This document shows, piece by piece, positions 8,190 to 16,519 of a DNA stretch of 34,752 nucleotides. This DNA is from Caryophanales bacterium (GTDB taxonomy: Bacteria; Bacillota_I; Bacilli_A; RF39; UBA660), in NCBI GenBank assembly GCA_016290885.1, contig JAEEVN010000011.1:1-34752 (forward strand), read 5' to 3'. Every line of letters begins with the position of its first letter. The first letter of the stretch is position 1. Position numbers and translations under genes: made by a program. Below the pieces are notes generated by a model. It saw nothing but the letters and a program-made list of their open reading frames with translations, was not told the origin of the DNA and did not search any database.

Positions 8190-8217
8190 ATTATAACATA
8201 ATTAAAAAAATTAGCAA
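8190..8217 (-). promoter_or_regulatory. Promoter of the core-less sigma paralogue
   Basis: Minus strand TTGCTA (8217-8212), 16-base spacer ending in TGT, then TATAAT (8195-8190). Its -35 lies in the 3' arm of the murC terminator. Spacer and -10 resemble those of the sigma-like gene. Confidence 0.75.
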
Positions 8218-8234
8218 ATTTTATAATTTGCTAA
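8204..8234 (-). terminator. Terminator of murC
   Basis: Minus strand TTAGCAAATT, loop ATAA, AATTTGCTAA, then a run of seven T. The murC TAA stop (8223-8221) lies in the loop, and the 5' arm encodes its last residues. Confidence 0.8.
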
Positions 8235-9522
8235 TTAAATCTTCTTTTAAATGAGATATACTTGCACAACTCATAAATACAAATACATTATCTTTATGAG
8301 TTAATAAATCAGATATATCACTTTCTAATAATAATTTACCCTTTTTAGAATTATCTAAAATCATATTAGAAGTTACACCAGGATAATCTTCTTGTTTTTC
8401 TCTATTACTATCAATATTAGTTACATATACATAATCTGCTATGTCTAGAGCATTTGCAAAATCTAAATAGAAGTCTTTTGTTCTAGAATAAGTATTAGGT
8501 TTAAATATTGCAATTATATCTTTATCTTTAAACTTTGCTTTAGCAGCTTCTAAAGTAACTTTTATTTCTGTTGGATGATGTGCATAATCATCAATTATAA
8601 TTGAGTTACCTACTTTTTCTTCCTGGAATCTTCTTTCTGCATTTTTAAAATCTTTTAATAAAGATTTAATAGTATCAAGTTCTATTCCTAGATTTAAACA
8701 AACGATAGTACATGCAGTAGCATTAAGTGCCATATGTCTTCCAAATACTGGAACCATTAGACTAACTAATAAATTATCATCTTTATATATATCAAAATAA
8801 GTTCCATCTTCTTTTACATCTATATTTTTAACTATATAATCATTATTATCATTTTCTCCATAATAAATAACATCTTTATCAAATTTAATTGATCTAATGT
8901 TTTCATTGTCTCCACAAACTACTGCATATTCTTTAGAATGATTTAAGAATTTGGAAAAACTATTAACTATATCAGGTAGTCCATCATAACATTCAGTATG
9001 TTCTAGTTCTATGTTAGTACATACTGATATAGATGGATGATATGCTAAGAAATGTTTATTATATTCATCTGATTCAATTACAAATAATTCATTTTCTTGA
9101 TTAGCATGTCCTCTTCCATCTCCTATGAAATAGTTGCATCCTAAAGTATTATTAACTACATGACTAATCATTGAAGAAGTAGTTGTTTTACCATGTGTTC
9201 CACATACTGATATAGTTCTAAATTTAGAAGTTAAATCTCCAATTATTTCATTATATGGAGTTATATTAAATCCTAATTCTTTAATTCTTTTTATTTCTTT
9301 ATGATCTTCACTAAATGCTTTAGAAGCAGTAATAATAGTATCACTATCTAATTCTTTAGTACCATCATAATATATTTTAATACCTCTTTGATCTAGTCCT
9401 TTTTCTGTAAATTTAAAATCTCTTACATCATCATAACCAGATACTTCATATCCAAGGTCACTTAGTAAACAAGCAAGTGTTGCCATACCAGAACCTTTAA
9501 CACCTATACAATAATATTTCAT
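8221..9522 (-). CDS. murC: UDP-N-acetylmuramate--L-alanine ligase
   Basis: A 433-residue cytoplasmic Mur ligase that adds L-alanine to UDP-MurNAc with ATP, the first step of peptidoglycan stem-peptide assembly. The N-terminal Rossmann-like domain starts GVKGSGMATLACLL; the ATP site is VCGTHGKTTTSSMI (about residue 108); the central domain has ELEHTECYD; the C-terminal domain contains DDYAHHPTEIK, typical of MurC. The DYAHHPTEI and short N-terminal domain separate it from MurD/E/F. It is a stand-alone unit with its own terminator and a TATAAT box upstream (9539-9544). AGGTG precedes the ATG by 5 bases. Length is normal to slightly short. Confidence 0.95.
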   Translation of the reverse strand: MKYYCIGVKGSGMATLACLLSDLGYEVSGYDDVRDFKFTEKGLDQRGIKIYYDGTKELDSDTIITASKAFSEDHKEIKRIKELGFNITPYNEIIGDLTSKFRTISVCGTHGKTTTSSMISHVVNNTLGCNYFIGDGRGHANQENELFVIESDEYNKHFLAYHPSISVCTNIELEHTECYDGLPDIVNSFSKFLNHSKEYAVVCGDNENIRSIKFDKDVIYYGENDNNDYIVKNIDVKEDGTYFDIYKDDNLLVSLMVPVFGRHMALNATACTIVCLNLGIELDTIKSLLKDFKNAERRFQEEKVGNSIIIDDYAHHPTEIKVTLEAAKAKFKDKDIIAIFKPNTYSRTKDFYLDFANALDIADYVYVTNIDSNREKQEDYPGVTSNMILDNSKKGKLLLESDISDLLTHKDNVFVFMSCASISHLKEDLISKL

Positions 9523-9538
9523 AAAATCACCTATTTAA

Positions 9539-9544
9539 ATTATA
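9539..9544 (-). promoter_or_regulatory. -10 box of murC
   Basis: TATAAT on the minus strand about 17 bases before the murC start, in the 46-base gap after the previous terminator. No convincing -35 is visible, because the spacing falls in the T-rich tail of that terminator. Confidence 0.45.
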
Positions 9545-9554
9545 TAATAAATTC

Positions 9555-9587
9555 AAAATAAAAACTACTTATTTCTTAGTAGTTTTT
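9555..9587 (-). terminator. Terminator of the 82-residue membrane protein gene
   Basis: Minus strand AAAACTACT / AGTAGTTTT with an eight-base loop containing the TAA stop, followed by TATTTTG. The 5' arm encodes the final Lys/Thr codons. Confidence 0.7.
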
Positions 9588-9817
9588 TTTGCTTTTTTAG
9601 TTGTTTTCTTCTTTGTAGTAGTAGCAGTTGATGTCTTCTTAGGAGAAGTTACTCTTTTATCATTAGCTGTTAATAATCCAATTACTAATCCTAGTACTGC
9701 TCCTAATACAGTAAATGATACAAATTTACTAAATGCTACACCAAGTGCAACACCAGCAGCAGTACCTATTACTATACTAAATAGTACATAGAATGCAATG
9801 TTTTCCCTTCTTCTCAT
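9569..9817 (-). CDS. Small two-helix membrane protein with a Lys/Thr-rich tail
   Basis: An 82-residue protein with no family I recognise. Residues about 7-29 and 32-50 are two hydrophobic, glycine- and alanine-rich membrane segments. The last 25 residues are nearly all Lys, Thr and Ala (TTTKKKTTKKAKKTTKK), a strongly basic, disordered, histone-H1-like tail that should face the cytoplasm under the positive-inside rule. AAAGGAGGT lies 7 bases before the ATG, an unusually strong ribosome site for this window. It follows cvpA by 22 bases and is probably in the same transcript. The tail could bind nucleic acid or acidic lipids; both are guesses. Confidence 0.7.
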   Translation of the reverse strand: MRRRENIAFYVLFSIVIGTAAGVALGVAFSKFVSFTVLGAVLGLVIGLLTANDKRVTSPKKTSTATTTKKKTTKKAKKTTKK

Positions 9818-9839
9818 ATATATACCTCCTTTTCTTTCT

Positions 9840-10529
9840 TTATTTACATTTATCTATTTTTTTATTCTTTTCTAAATATTTTATTGATTCTTCACTAATA
9901 ATTTTATTCTTTTTAAATACTTCAATTGTTTTACAATTAAATTCTTCTTTACCTATATTACTTTGTATTTCTATTTTACCAACAGATTCTATTGTATTTA
10001 CTAATGGTTCTGCTAAATTAGATATTAAGAATGTATTATTTAATATTTGATTAGCTAATTTAGATTTATATGTATAATGTCTAAATTTAACACTTAATAT
10101 TGGTAATGAGAATACTAATAATATTATAAATATTGCTACATAAGATTCTACTGTTCCTAGTATTCCTCCAAGTATTTTTAATGGTATTTTAAATACTGTA
10201 GATTCTTCAAATAGATCTTCTAGTTTTCCACTTAGTTTTATAATTATTTTTAATATAATACTTAGTAATATAAATATTATAAAGAATGCTATTAATTCAT
10301 ATAATAATATATTTAAAGAAGAATAATTTTTAAGTAAACCCACTGTAAAGAATGGACACTTTTCATACAAAATAATAGATAAATTATTCTTTAACATGAA
10401 TGCTAAAACTACCGATATAATTAATCCTACTGTAGATACAACTTGCTTTATAAAACCTTTTTTGTAGCCTGTTATAAAGCCAGATATCAATAATAAAACT
10501 ATAATAATATCTATACCATTGATTCTCAT
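9840..10529 (-). CDS. CvpA family membrane protein
   Basis: A 229-residue protein with four hydrophobic segments in the first 150 residues (about 7-25, 28-47, 77-100 and 120-147) and a charged C-terminal part. The start, INGIDIIIVLLLISGFITGYKKGF, is the typical CvpA opening (colicin V production protein family). In Firmicutes such proteins sit near mutS2 or in cell-envelope loci and their molecular role is unclear. GAGGTG precedes the ATG by 5 bases. It is divergent from rnhC, with an 83-base shared upstream region, and leads the 82-residue membrane protein gene. Confidence 0.8.
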   Translation of the reverse strand: MRINGIDIIIVLLLISGFITGYKKGFIKQVVSTVGLIISVVLAFMLKNNLSIILYEKCPFFTVGLLKNYSSLNILLYELIAFFIIFILLSIILKIIIKLSGKLEDLFEESTVFKIPLKILGGILGTVESYVAIFIILLVFSLPILSVKFRHYTYKSKLANQILNNTFLISNLAEPLVNTIESVGKIEIQSNIGKEEFNCKTIEVFKKNKIISEESIKYLEKNKKIDKCK

Positions 10530-10584
10530 TTTAACACCTCTATTATAAATTATATTATATTTTTAGAAAAAAATAAAGATTATA

Positions 10585-10593
10585 TGATAAAAT
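10585..10593 (+). promoter_or_regulatory. Extended -10 of rnhC
   Basis: TGATAAAAT (TGN plus TAAAAT at 10588-10593), 20 bases before the rnhC ATG. No good -35 at 16-18 bases. The opposite strand of the same gap has several overlapping TATAAT-like words that could serve cvpA. Confidence 0.45.
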
Positions 10594-10612
10594 ATACTTG
10601 TAGGTGATTATT

Positions 10613-11545
10613 ATGACAATATCATTTAAAGTTAGTGAAAAAACTAAGCAAGAAATGATTGAACATTTTAAAGATTTAAGAAGAGATAAAACTCCTCAAT
10701 ATGCTATATTTCAAGCAGATGAAGAAGATACTGTAGTTACTCTTTATGAATCAGGTAAAGTTGTATTTCAAGGAGTATCTGCAGATATAGATGCTAACTT
10801 TTGGAAAGAAACAGAAAAAATATTAACAGGTAAAATGCCTGAAGATAATACAAAGAAAAAAGAAAAAGAAGAAGATATAGATACAACTGATTATTATAAT
10901 ATTTCTTCTATTGGTTCTGATGAAGTTGGTACTGGTGATTATTTTGGTCCTATTGTAGTTACTGCATCTTATGTATCTAAAGATAAAATATCTTATCTTG
11001 AAGATCTAGGTGTTAGAGATTCTAAAAAGATAACTGATGATAAGATTATGAAAATAGCACCTGAACTAATAAAGAATATTCCTCATCAAACTATTATACT
11101 TTCTAATGAAGAATATAATGAATGGCAATCTAAAGGATATAATATGAATAAGATTAAAACTATTCTTCATAATAGAGTTATTCTTTCATTATTAAAACAA
11201 GATAATTATATGATAGATATGGTTGTAATAGATCAATTTACTTCTCCTAGAAGTTATTATGGTTATCTTAAAGATATGAATGAAAATGTTTATAGAAAAA
11301 TAACTTTTACTACTAAAGCAGAAGATAAATGTTTATCAGTTGGTTGTTCTTCTATTATAAGTAGATATATATTCTTAAATGAAATGGATAAACTATCTAA
11401 ATCAATTAATAAAGTATTACCTCTTGGAGCATCAACAGTAGTTGATGAAGCTGGTAAAGATATTATTAATAAACATGGTAAAGATATATTAAATAAAATA
11501 GCTAAAACTAATTTTAAGAACACAGAAAAAATCCTAAATAATTAG
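10613..11545 (+). CDS. rnhC: Ribonuclease HIII
   Basis: A 310-residue enzyme that cuts the RNA strand of RNA-DNA hybrids. The N-terminal part (about 1-90) is the TBP-like substrate-binding domain that distinguishes HIII from HII, with YAIFQADEEDTVVTLYESGK; an acidic linker KKKEKEEDIDTTD follows. The catalytic domain opens with SIGSDEVGTGDYFGPIVV, holding the Asp-Glu metal ligands, with further acidic sites in VVIDQF and STVVDEAGK. The ATG at 10613 is chosen over a GTG nine bases upstream because AGGTGA lies about 5 bases before it; the GTG is part of that site. Single gene on the plus strand, ending in a hairpin shared with the rhomboid gene. Confidence 0.95.
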   Translation: MTISFKVSEKTKQEMIEHFKDLRRDKTPQYAIFQADEEDTVVTLYESGKVVFQGVSADIDANFWKETEKILTGKMPEDNTKKKEKEEDIDTTDYYNISSIGSDEVGTGDYFGPIVVTASYVSKDKISYLEDLGVRDSKKITDDKIMKIAPELIKNIPHQTIILSNEEYNEWQSKGYNMNKIKTILHNRVILSLLKQDNYMIDMVVIDQFTSPRSYYGYLKDMNENVYRKITFTTKAEDKCLSVGCSSIISRYIFLNEMDKLSKSINKVLPLGASTVVDEAGKDIINKHGKDILNKIAKTNFKNTEKILNN

Positions 11546-11553
11546 GATTTTTT
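11526..11553. terminator. Bidirectional terminator between rnhC and the rhomboid gene
   Basis: Perfect 12-base-pair stem AAAAAATCCTAA / TTAGGATTTTTT with an ATAA loop. A-run and T-run on either side let it work in both directions. The rnhC TAG lies in the 3' arm. Confidence 0.8.
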
Positions 11554-11555
11554 TA

Positions 11556-12704
11556 TTATCTAAAGAATGCTAAATAAACCATAAATACTGTTAATACAAT
11601 TGTTAATATAGTACCAGTTATTCTATTTTTATTATCACTCTTATCATTTATACCAAGCATATATGATACACATATACCACCGATTAAACCGCCTATATGA
11701 GCTGCATTACTAATTCCTGGTGCAATAAATCCAATAACTAAGTTAATAACAATTACTGGTATTATTTGTCCTATTACTTGATTGCCAAGATATCCTCTAT
11801 AGTAATATCCAAAGTAAAGTAATGCACCAAGAAGTCCAAATATTGCACCAGAAGCTCCTGCAGATATACTATAATCATTTTGGAATACCATTACAAATAA
11901 TGATGCAATTATCATACTATAGAAATATATTAATATATATTTAAATTTACCATAGAAATGTTCTATATTTGGTCCTAGTACCAATAATGAATACATATTA
12001 CATAATATATGAATTATTCCTATATGAAGGAATCCTGATGCTATTAATCTATAATATTCCCCTCCTCTTATTAAAGCAGGAATATTAGCACCAAAACCTA
12101 TTAATGTATTTGTATCTTCACTACCCTTACCTATAATATACATAAGTGCAAATACTATTACATTTATTAATATAATTATACCAGTTACTATTGGTGTCTT
12201 TTGTTTATACATAGTATTAAACCTCTCATTCTCTTCTATATTCTTTTTAGTTATATCACTTGTTATCTTAGTTAATAATTCTACTCCTTCTTCTTTATAA
12301 TCTATATCATTAGATATATTCTTATAATACTTATTTATTAATTCATTATTTTCTAAATCTTTTTCATCATTAACTATTATATTTTTATAATTTCTTTCAT
12401 CAGTTACAATTTCATTAATATCTTCATCTAGATTTAAATATATAGATAATACTGACATAAATGGATTAAATGTTTTTCTTTTTATTTGTCTTGCTATATC
12501 TTTTGTTTTATCTATATCAAATCTATACTGTTCTTCATTAATTATTTTTCTAGTTACTAATCTAATTATTCTATATTCACTATGCTTATTTTCAAGCCAT
12601 ACTTCATCTTCTATTCCATGTATTATTACAGGAACAAAATTCTCTTTAGTAATAAAATAATGAACTAGTTTTAATTCTAATAATGTTTTCTTATCTATAT
12701 TCAT
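11556..12704 (-). CDS. Rhomboid-family intramembrane serine protease
   Basis: A 382-residue protein with a soluble N-terminal region (about 1-170) and a six- or seven-helix rhomboid domain. Catalytic signs are GASGAIFGLLGALL (nucleophilic Ser, near residue 280) and SNAAHIGGLIGG (catalytic His). The conserved HILCNMYSLLVLGPNIEHFYG stretch lies in the expected place. The layout, soluble domain then rhomboid core, is like Bacillus YqgP/GluP. Substrates cannot be told from sequence. The ATG at 12704 is preferred because GAGGAAA, within the end of rluD, lies about 8 bases before it and the gap to the rluD stop is one base; an ATG at 12719 is also in frame. Last gene of lspA-rluD-rhomboid. Confidence 0.92.
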   Translation of the reverse strand: MNIDKKTLLELKLVHYFITKENFVPVIIHGIEDEVWLENKHSEYRIIRLVTRKIINEEQYRFDIDKTKDIARQIKRKTFNPFMSVLSIYLNLDEDINEIVTDERNYKNIIVNDEKDLENNELINKYYKNISNDIDYKEEGVELLTKITSDITKKNIEENERFNTMYKQKTPIVTGIIILINVIVFALMYIIGKGSEDTNTLIGFGANIPALIRGGEYYRLIASGFLHIGIIHILCNMYSLLVLGPNIEHFYGKFKYILIYFYSMIIASLFVMVFQNDYSISAGASGAIFGLLGALLYFGYYYRGYLGNQVIGQIIPVIVINLVIGFIAPGISNAAHIGGLIGGICVSYMLGINDKSDNKNRITGTILTIVLTVFMVYLAFFR

Positions 12705-12705
12705 A

Positions 12706-13599
12706 TTACTTTTCCTCATATATCTTCATTATCTCATTAAACTTATTATCAGGTTCACTAGTAAATGTCATTTTTTCTTTAGTAGTAGGATGAATAAAAG
12801 TTATTTCCCTAGCATGTAATAATTGTCCATAATTATCTATATTCTTATTATTTGAATATACTGGATCATTACATACTGGATGTCCTATATATTTTAAATG
12901 TACTCTTATTTGATGTGTTCTACCTGTTTCAAGTTTTAATTCGAGAAGTGTAACATTTTTAAATCTTTCTAATACTTTAAAATTAGTCACTGCTTCTTTA
13001 GAATTCTTAGATGTTACTTCCATTTTCTTTCTATCTGATGTACTTCTTCCTATTGGAGCATCTATTTTACCTGTATCATGATTAATAACACCATTTACAA
13101 GTGCTATATATGTTCTAACTATATTATGTTCTTTTAATTCATTTTCTAAAAATAAATGTGCTTTATCATTTTTAGCAATAATTAATAAACCACTAGTATC
13201 TTTATCTATTCTATGAACTATTCCTGGTCTAAATTCACCATTTCTTTTACTTAATTTACTATAATTAATTAATGCATTAACTAAAGTGTGTTCTTTATTA
13301 CCAGGAGCTGGGTGAACTACCATACCACTAGGTTTATTAATTACTAAGATATCATCATCTTCATAGACAACATCTAATTTAATATCTTCTCCTTCTAACT
13401 TAGTTTCTTCCTTGACTACATTAATTTCTATATTATCATCAAGATTTATTTTATAACTTTCTTTTACTTCTTTACCATTAACAGTAATATTACCTGTCTT
13501 AATTAATTTTTGTATTTTAGCGCGTGTTAAATCTATACTATCAAGTTCTGATAGATACTTATCTATTCTTATATTTTCTTTATCAGATATTATATTCAT
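12706..13599 (-). CDS. RluD-family 23S rRNA pseudouridine synthase
   Basis: A 297-residue RluA/RluD-type enzyme converting uridine to pseudouridine in rRNA. An N-terminal S4 RNA-binding domain (about 1-70, RIDKYLSELDSIDLTRAKIQ) precedes the catalytic domain, with HRIDKDTSGLLIIAK holding the catalytic Asp, VHPAPGNKEHTLVNAL, and GRTHQIRVHLKYIGHPV. This is the YlyB type that follows lspA in many Firmicutes, as here (27 bases downstream of lspA). The target position is not assignable by eye. The ATG at 13599 is chosen because AAAGGAG lies 8 bases upstream; a TTG further upstream is part of that site. Confidence 0.93.
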   Translation of the reverse strand: MNIISDKENIRIDKYLSELDSIDLTRAKIQKLIKTGNITVNGKEVKESYKINLDDNIEINVVKEETKLEGEDIKLDVVYEDDDILVINKPSGMVVHPAPGNKEHTLVNALINYSKLSKRNGEFRPGIVHRIDKDTSGLLIIAKNDKAHLFLENELKEHNIVRTYIALVNGVINHDTGKIDAPIGRSTSDRKKMEVTSKNSKEAVTNFKVLERFKNVTLLELKLETGRTHQIRVHLKYIGHPVCNDPVYSNNKNIDNYGQLLHAREITFIHPTTKEKMTFTSEPDNKFNEIMKIYEEK

Positions 13600-13626
13600 A
13601 TCTATCACTCCTTTCAATATTATACA

Positions 13627-14055
13627 TTATTTCTCTGCTTTTTCAAAGATAACGAATATTGCTCCTATTACTATAAATATATCTGCTATATTAAATATTG
13701 GATATTGATTACCAAATAATTCTATTCCTATAAAATCTACTACATATCCTAAAAATATTCTATCTATTAAATTACCTAATATTCCTCCTACTAAAAAGAA
13801 ATATCCTATTTGTTTCTTATTATGTTTAGTTATGTAATATATTAATGCAAAAAGTGCTATTATACCTAATATTGCAAGGAATAATACTTTATTCTCAAAT
13901 ATAGAAAAAGCTGCACCATCATTTCTAACACATGTAAGATAAAAGAATTTTTTTATTATAACTAGAACTTTACCATCCAAAAACTTTTCTACTAATATTT
14001 TAGTAATTCTATCTATTATAACTACTAATAGAGAAATAATATACATTTTCTTCAT
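13627..14055 (-). CDS. lspA: Signal peptidase II (prolipoprotein signal peptidase)
   Basis: A 142-residue inner-membrane aspartyl protease with four hydrophobic segments that removes the signal peptide of lipoproteins. Conserved motifs are present: RNDGAAFSIF, GGILGNLIDRIFLGYVVDFI with the first catalytic Asp, and FNIADIFIVIGA with the second. The ATG at 14055 is chosen because AAGGT lies about 8 bases upstream; earlier ATGs at 14070 and 14061 are badly placed for it. Followed by rluD, the classic Firmicutes pair, then by a rhomboid gene. Confidence 0.95.
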   Translation of the reverse strand: MKKMYIISLLVVIIDRITKILVEKFLDGKVLVIIKKFFYLTCVRNDGAAFSIFENKVLFLAILGIIALFALIYYITKHNKKQIGYFFLVGGILGNLIDRIFLGYVVDFIGIELFGNQYPIFNIADIFIVIGAIFVIFEKAEK

Positions 14056-14075
14056 AAACATTACCTTCATTTATT

Positions 14076-14084
14076 ATTATATCA
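14076..14084 (-). promoter_or_regulatory. Extended -10 for the lspA unit
   Basis: Minus strand TGATATAAT in the gap after the ABC gene stop, about 20 bases before the lspA start. No -35 match at 17 bases. It could give the lspA-rluD-rhomboid unit independence from the ABC gene. Confidence 0.4.
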
Positions 14085-14086
14085 TA

Positions 14087-15919
14087 TTATTCACTTCTAA
14101 GAGCATTAATTGGGTCTAAATTAGATGCTTTTTTCGATGGTATTAAACTTGATATATAAGTAACAAATAAACTAATAAATAATGATATTAAATAATATTT
14201 AGTATTATCTGAAATAATCTCTATATCAAATTTATCTTTAACTATATATTTAACAAATTTAATCATAAAACTAGATATATAAATACTAAATAACCATATA
14301 CATATTCCAAGAGATAAACTTTCACTCTTAAATATATTCTTAACATCTTTTTTACTATAGCCAATACTTCTAAGAAGTCCTATTTCCTTTACTCTCTCAA
14401 GAACAGTAATATTAATTATTATACTAATCATAATAGTACTTACTATAAGTGAAGATAAAGAAAATACACTTAATATAAAACTTGCTATATCTAAATATTT
14501 TTTTAATTCATTATAATAATCTTCATTTGTTTTAGGAGTTAATTTTAACTCTTTTAATTTTTTCTTAATATACTCTATATTATCTTTGGAATCTATTTTA
14601 ATACTAATATTATTAGGTTTAATTTCTAATTTATAATCATCATATACTTTTTTTAAATTAGAATAACTAATCATAGAAATATATCCTTCATCAATTAAAG
14701 ATATACCTGTATCAGAAATTATTCCTGTTACTTTTATAGTCCTATTAAACACGTGATAATCATCAATAAAAGTAAGTTTTACTATATCTCCTATATTTAT
14801 CTTTTTAGATAAAGATTTATTAATTAATAGACCACTTGAATCTCCCTTTTCTACTTTTATTTTTTCTATAGAGTCTAAATAAGTTAAATCATATTTAGAT
14901 TCTTTATAAGTAATACTAGATATACTAATATTTAATTCTTTATTAACTTTATCTATATGTTTAATATTATTTATTTTATTTATTAATTCTTCATCATAAT
15001 ACTTATATTTACTTTCTATAGTATATAAATTTGGATCACTTTTACTTACTATTAAATCATTAATATAATTCTTTACCCCATCCCCAAGAAATAAACTAAG
15101 TATTACTCCTATTATTCCTATGGAAGATGCTAGTGTAATAAATAGATTTCTTCTTTTATTATTTTTTAAATTCATAAAAGCATGTTTAATTAAATATAAA
15201 TATTTATTTTCCCTAGATTCTACTGTATCTAGATAAGTTTCTTTTACTCTTTTTAGTTTTTGGTCTTTATAGATTTTTCCATCTTTTATTTCTATTAATC
15301 TAGTAGAATAATCTATTACTTTTTTAGAGTGAGTAACTACTATTACTAATTTACCTTCTTTATTTATTTCTTTTAATATCTCTAATATATTCTTAGAATT
15401 CTCTTCGTCTAAAGCTCCCGTAGGTTCATCTGCTAATATTATTTTGGGATTATTAATTAATCCTCTTGCAATTGCTACTCTTTGTTTTTGTCCTCCAGAT
15501 AATTCATTTATCTTTTTGTTTTTTAAAGTATAAATATTTAATTTTCTAAGTAAATTAATAGCCATTTTCTTTTTCTTTTTATAAGATATATTATCTCTTT
15601 CAATAGGAAGAATAATATTATCTATTACTGATAAACTATTTATTAAATTAAAACTTTGAAATATAAATCCTATATTATTTTTTCTATATTCATCTTGATT
15701 AATATATTTAATATTCATATTATCTATATTAATAGAGCCCTCATAGTCATTATCTAGTCCTCCCATTATATTAAGAAGAGAACTTTTACCAGAGCCTGAT
15801 TCTCCAAGTATACATACAAATTCATTACTCTTAAAACTTATAGATATATTATCTAATACTTTTTGATAAGAATTATTTTTACCATATTCTTTTGTTAAAT
15901 TATCTATTCTAAAAATCAT
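14087..15919 (-). CDS. ABC transporter with fused ATPase and FtsX/MacB-type permease
   Basis: A 610-residue single-chain half-transporter. The N-terminal ATPase (about 1-225) has Walker A GESGSGKSS, Q-loop FIFQSFNL, signature LSGGQKQRVAIARGL and Walker B ILADEPTGALDEE, closest to the MacB/LolD class. A membrane segment near residue 265 is followed by an extracytoplasmic domain (about 290-470) and three C-terminal segments, the FtsX layout, including ERVKEIGLLRSIGYSKKDV. Such fusions usually export or sense peptides rather than import. The ATG at 15919 is taken because GGGGGAT lies directly upstream; an ATG at 15931 is part of the leader. It is preceded by the same unusual promoter motif as comEA. 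No lantibiotic or two-component genes adjoin. Confidence 0.92.
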   Translation of the reverse strand: MIFRIDNLTKEYGKNNSYQKVLDNISISFKSNEFVCILGESGSGKSSLLNIMGGLDNDYEGSINIDNMNIKYINQDEYRKNNIGFIFQSFNLINSLSVIDNIILPIERDNISYKKKKKMAINLLRKLNIYTLKNKKINELSGGQKQRVAIARGLINNPKIILADEPTGALDEENSKNILEILKEINKEGKLVIVVTHSKKVIDYSTRLIEIKDGKIYKDQKLKRVKETYLDTVESRENKYLYLIKHAFMNLKNNKRRNLFITLASSIGIIGVILSLFLGDGVKNYINDLIVSKSDPNLYTIESKYKYYDEELINKINNIKHIDKVNKELNISISSITYKESKYDLTYLDSIEKIKVEKGDSSGLLINKSLSKKINIGDIVKLTFIDDYHVFNRTIKVTGIISDTGISLIDEGYISMISYSNLKKVYDDYKLEIKPNNISIKIDSKDNIEYIKKKLKELKLTPKTNEDYYNELKKYLDIASFILSVFSLSSLIVSTIMISIIINITVLERVKEIGLLRSIGYSKKDVKNIFKSESLSLGICIWLFSIYISSFMIKFVKYIVKDKFDIEIISDNTKYYLISLFISLFVTYISSLIPSKKASNLDPINALRSE

Positions 15920-15933
15920 AATATCCCCCATAT

Positions 15934-15964
15934 ATATTATTCGCAGTAAAAATAAAAATTCCCC
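15934..15964 (-). promoter_or_regulatory. Candidate alternative-sigma promoter of the ABC transporter gene
   Basis: Minus strand GGGGAA (15964-15959), 13 bases, then TGCGAATAATATAT (ending near 15932). It matches the comEA upstream motif in both blocks, while the bases between differ. The leader to the start codon would be very short. The -35-like block abuts the T-run of the rsmD terminator. Confidence 0.6.
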
Positions 15965-15996
15965 ATAAAAAAAGTTATATTTTTTTAAATATAACT
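15965..15996 (-). terminator. Terminator of rsmD
   Basis: Minus strand AGTTATAT / ATATAACT stem with an eight-base loop carrying the rsmD stop, followed by seven T. The 5' arm is the end of the coding sequence. Confidence 0.75.
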
Positions 15997-16514
15997 ATTT
16001 TTTTATAACCAAATTTCTTTTCTTTCTTTATCTTTAATTCTTTATAATCAAGATTAATATTATTTTCAAATTCAGAAACTATTATAGCATTATCATTTAA
16101 TAGATTATTATCTAATAAATATTTAATAGAATAATCTATATAATCATCTTTATATGGAGGATCTAAAAATACTAAATCAAATTTAATATTATTAGATTTA
16201 AAATACTCTAAAGCATCCTTAAAATCTTTATTAAGTACATTAGAGGTAATACCTATCTTAGATAAATTATTATTTATTACTTTAATAGCTTCTTTATTAT
16301 TATCTACAAAATAGCATTCTTTAGCTCCATTACTAAGTGCTTCTATTCCAAGATTACCTGATCCACTAAATAAATCAAGCACTATAGAATCTTCTAAATA
16401 ATCTTGTATAGATCCAAATAAAGATTCTTTAACTCTATCTTGAGTAGGTCTTGTACCATCTATATCAAAACCATCAATTATTCTACCTTTATATAAACCA
16501 CTTATTACTCTCAT
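15975..16514 (-). CDS. rsmD: 16S rRNA (guanine(966)-N(2))-methyltransferase
   Basis: A 179-residue Rossmann-fold methyltransferase, the normal length for RsmD/YlbH. MRVISGLYKGRI is the family opening; GTRPTQDRVKESLF follows; the SAM site is VLDLFSGSGNLGIEAL (near residue 45); the catalytic motif is FLDPPYKDDY (near 117), the D/NPPY of N-methyltransferases. It uses SAM to methylate a guanine of 16S rRNA during 30S assembly. It starts 5 bases after the xerC-like gene stop with AGGTATT before its ATG, so the two are cotranscribed. The usual Firmicutes neighbour coaD is not in view. Confidence 0.93.
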   Translation of the reverse strand: MRVISGLYKGRIIDGFDIDGTRPTQDRVKESLFGSIQDYLEDSIVLDLFSGSGNLGIEALSNGAKECYFVDNNKEAIKVINNNLSKIGITSNVLNKDFKDALEYFKSNNIKFDLVFLDPPYKDDYIDYSIKYLLDNNLLNDNAIIVSEFENNINLDYKELKIKKEKKFGYKKIVIFKKI

Positions 16515-16519
16515 AATAC

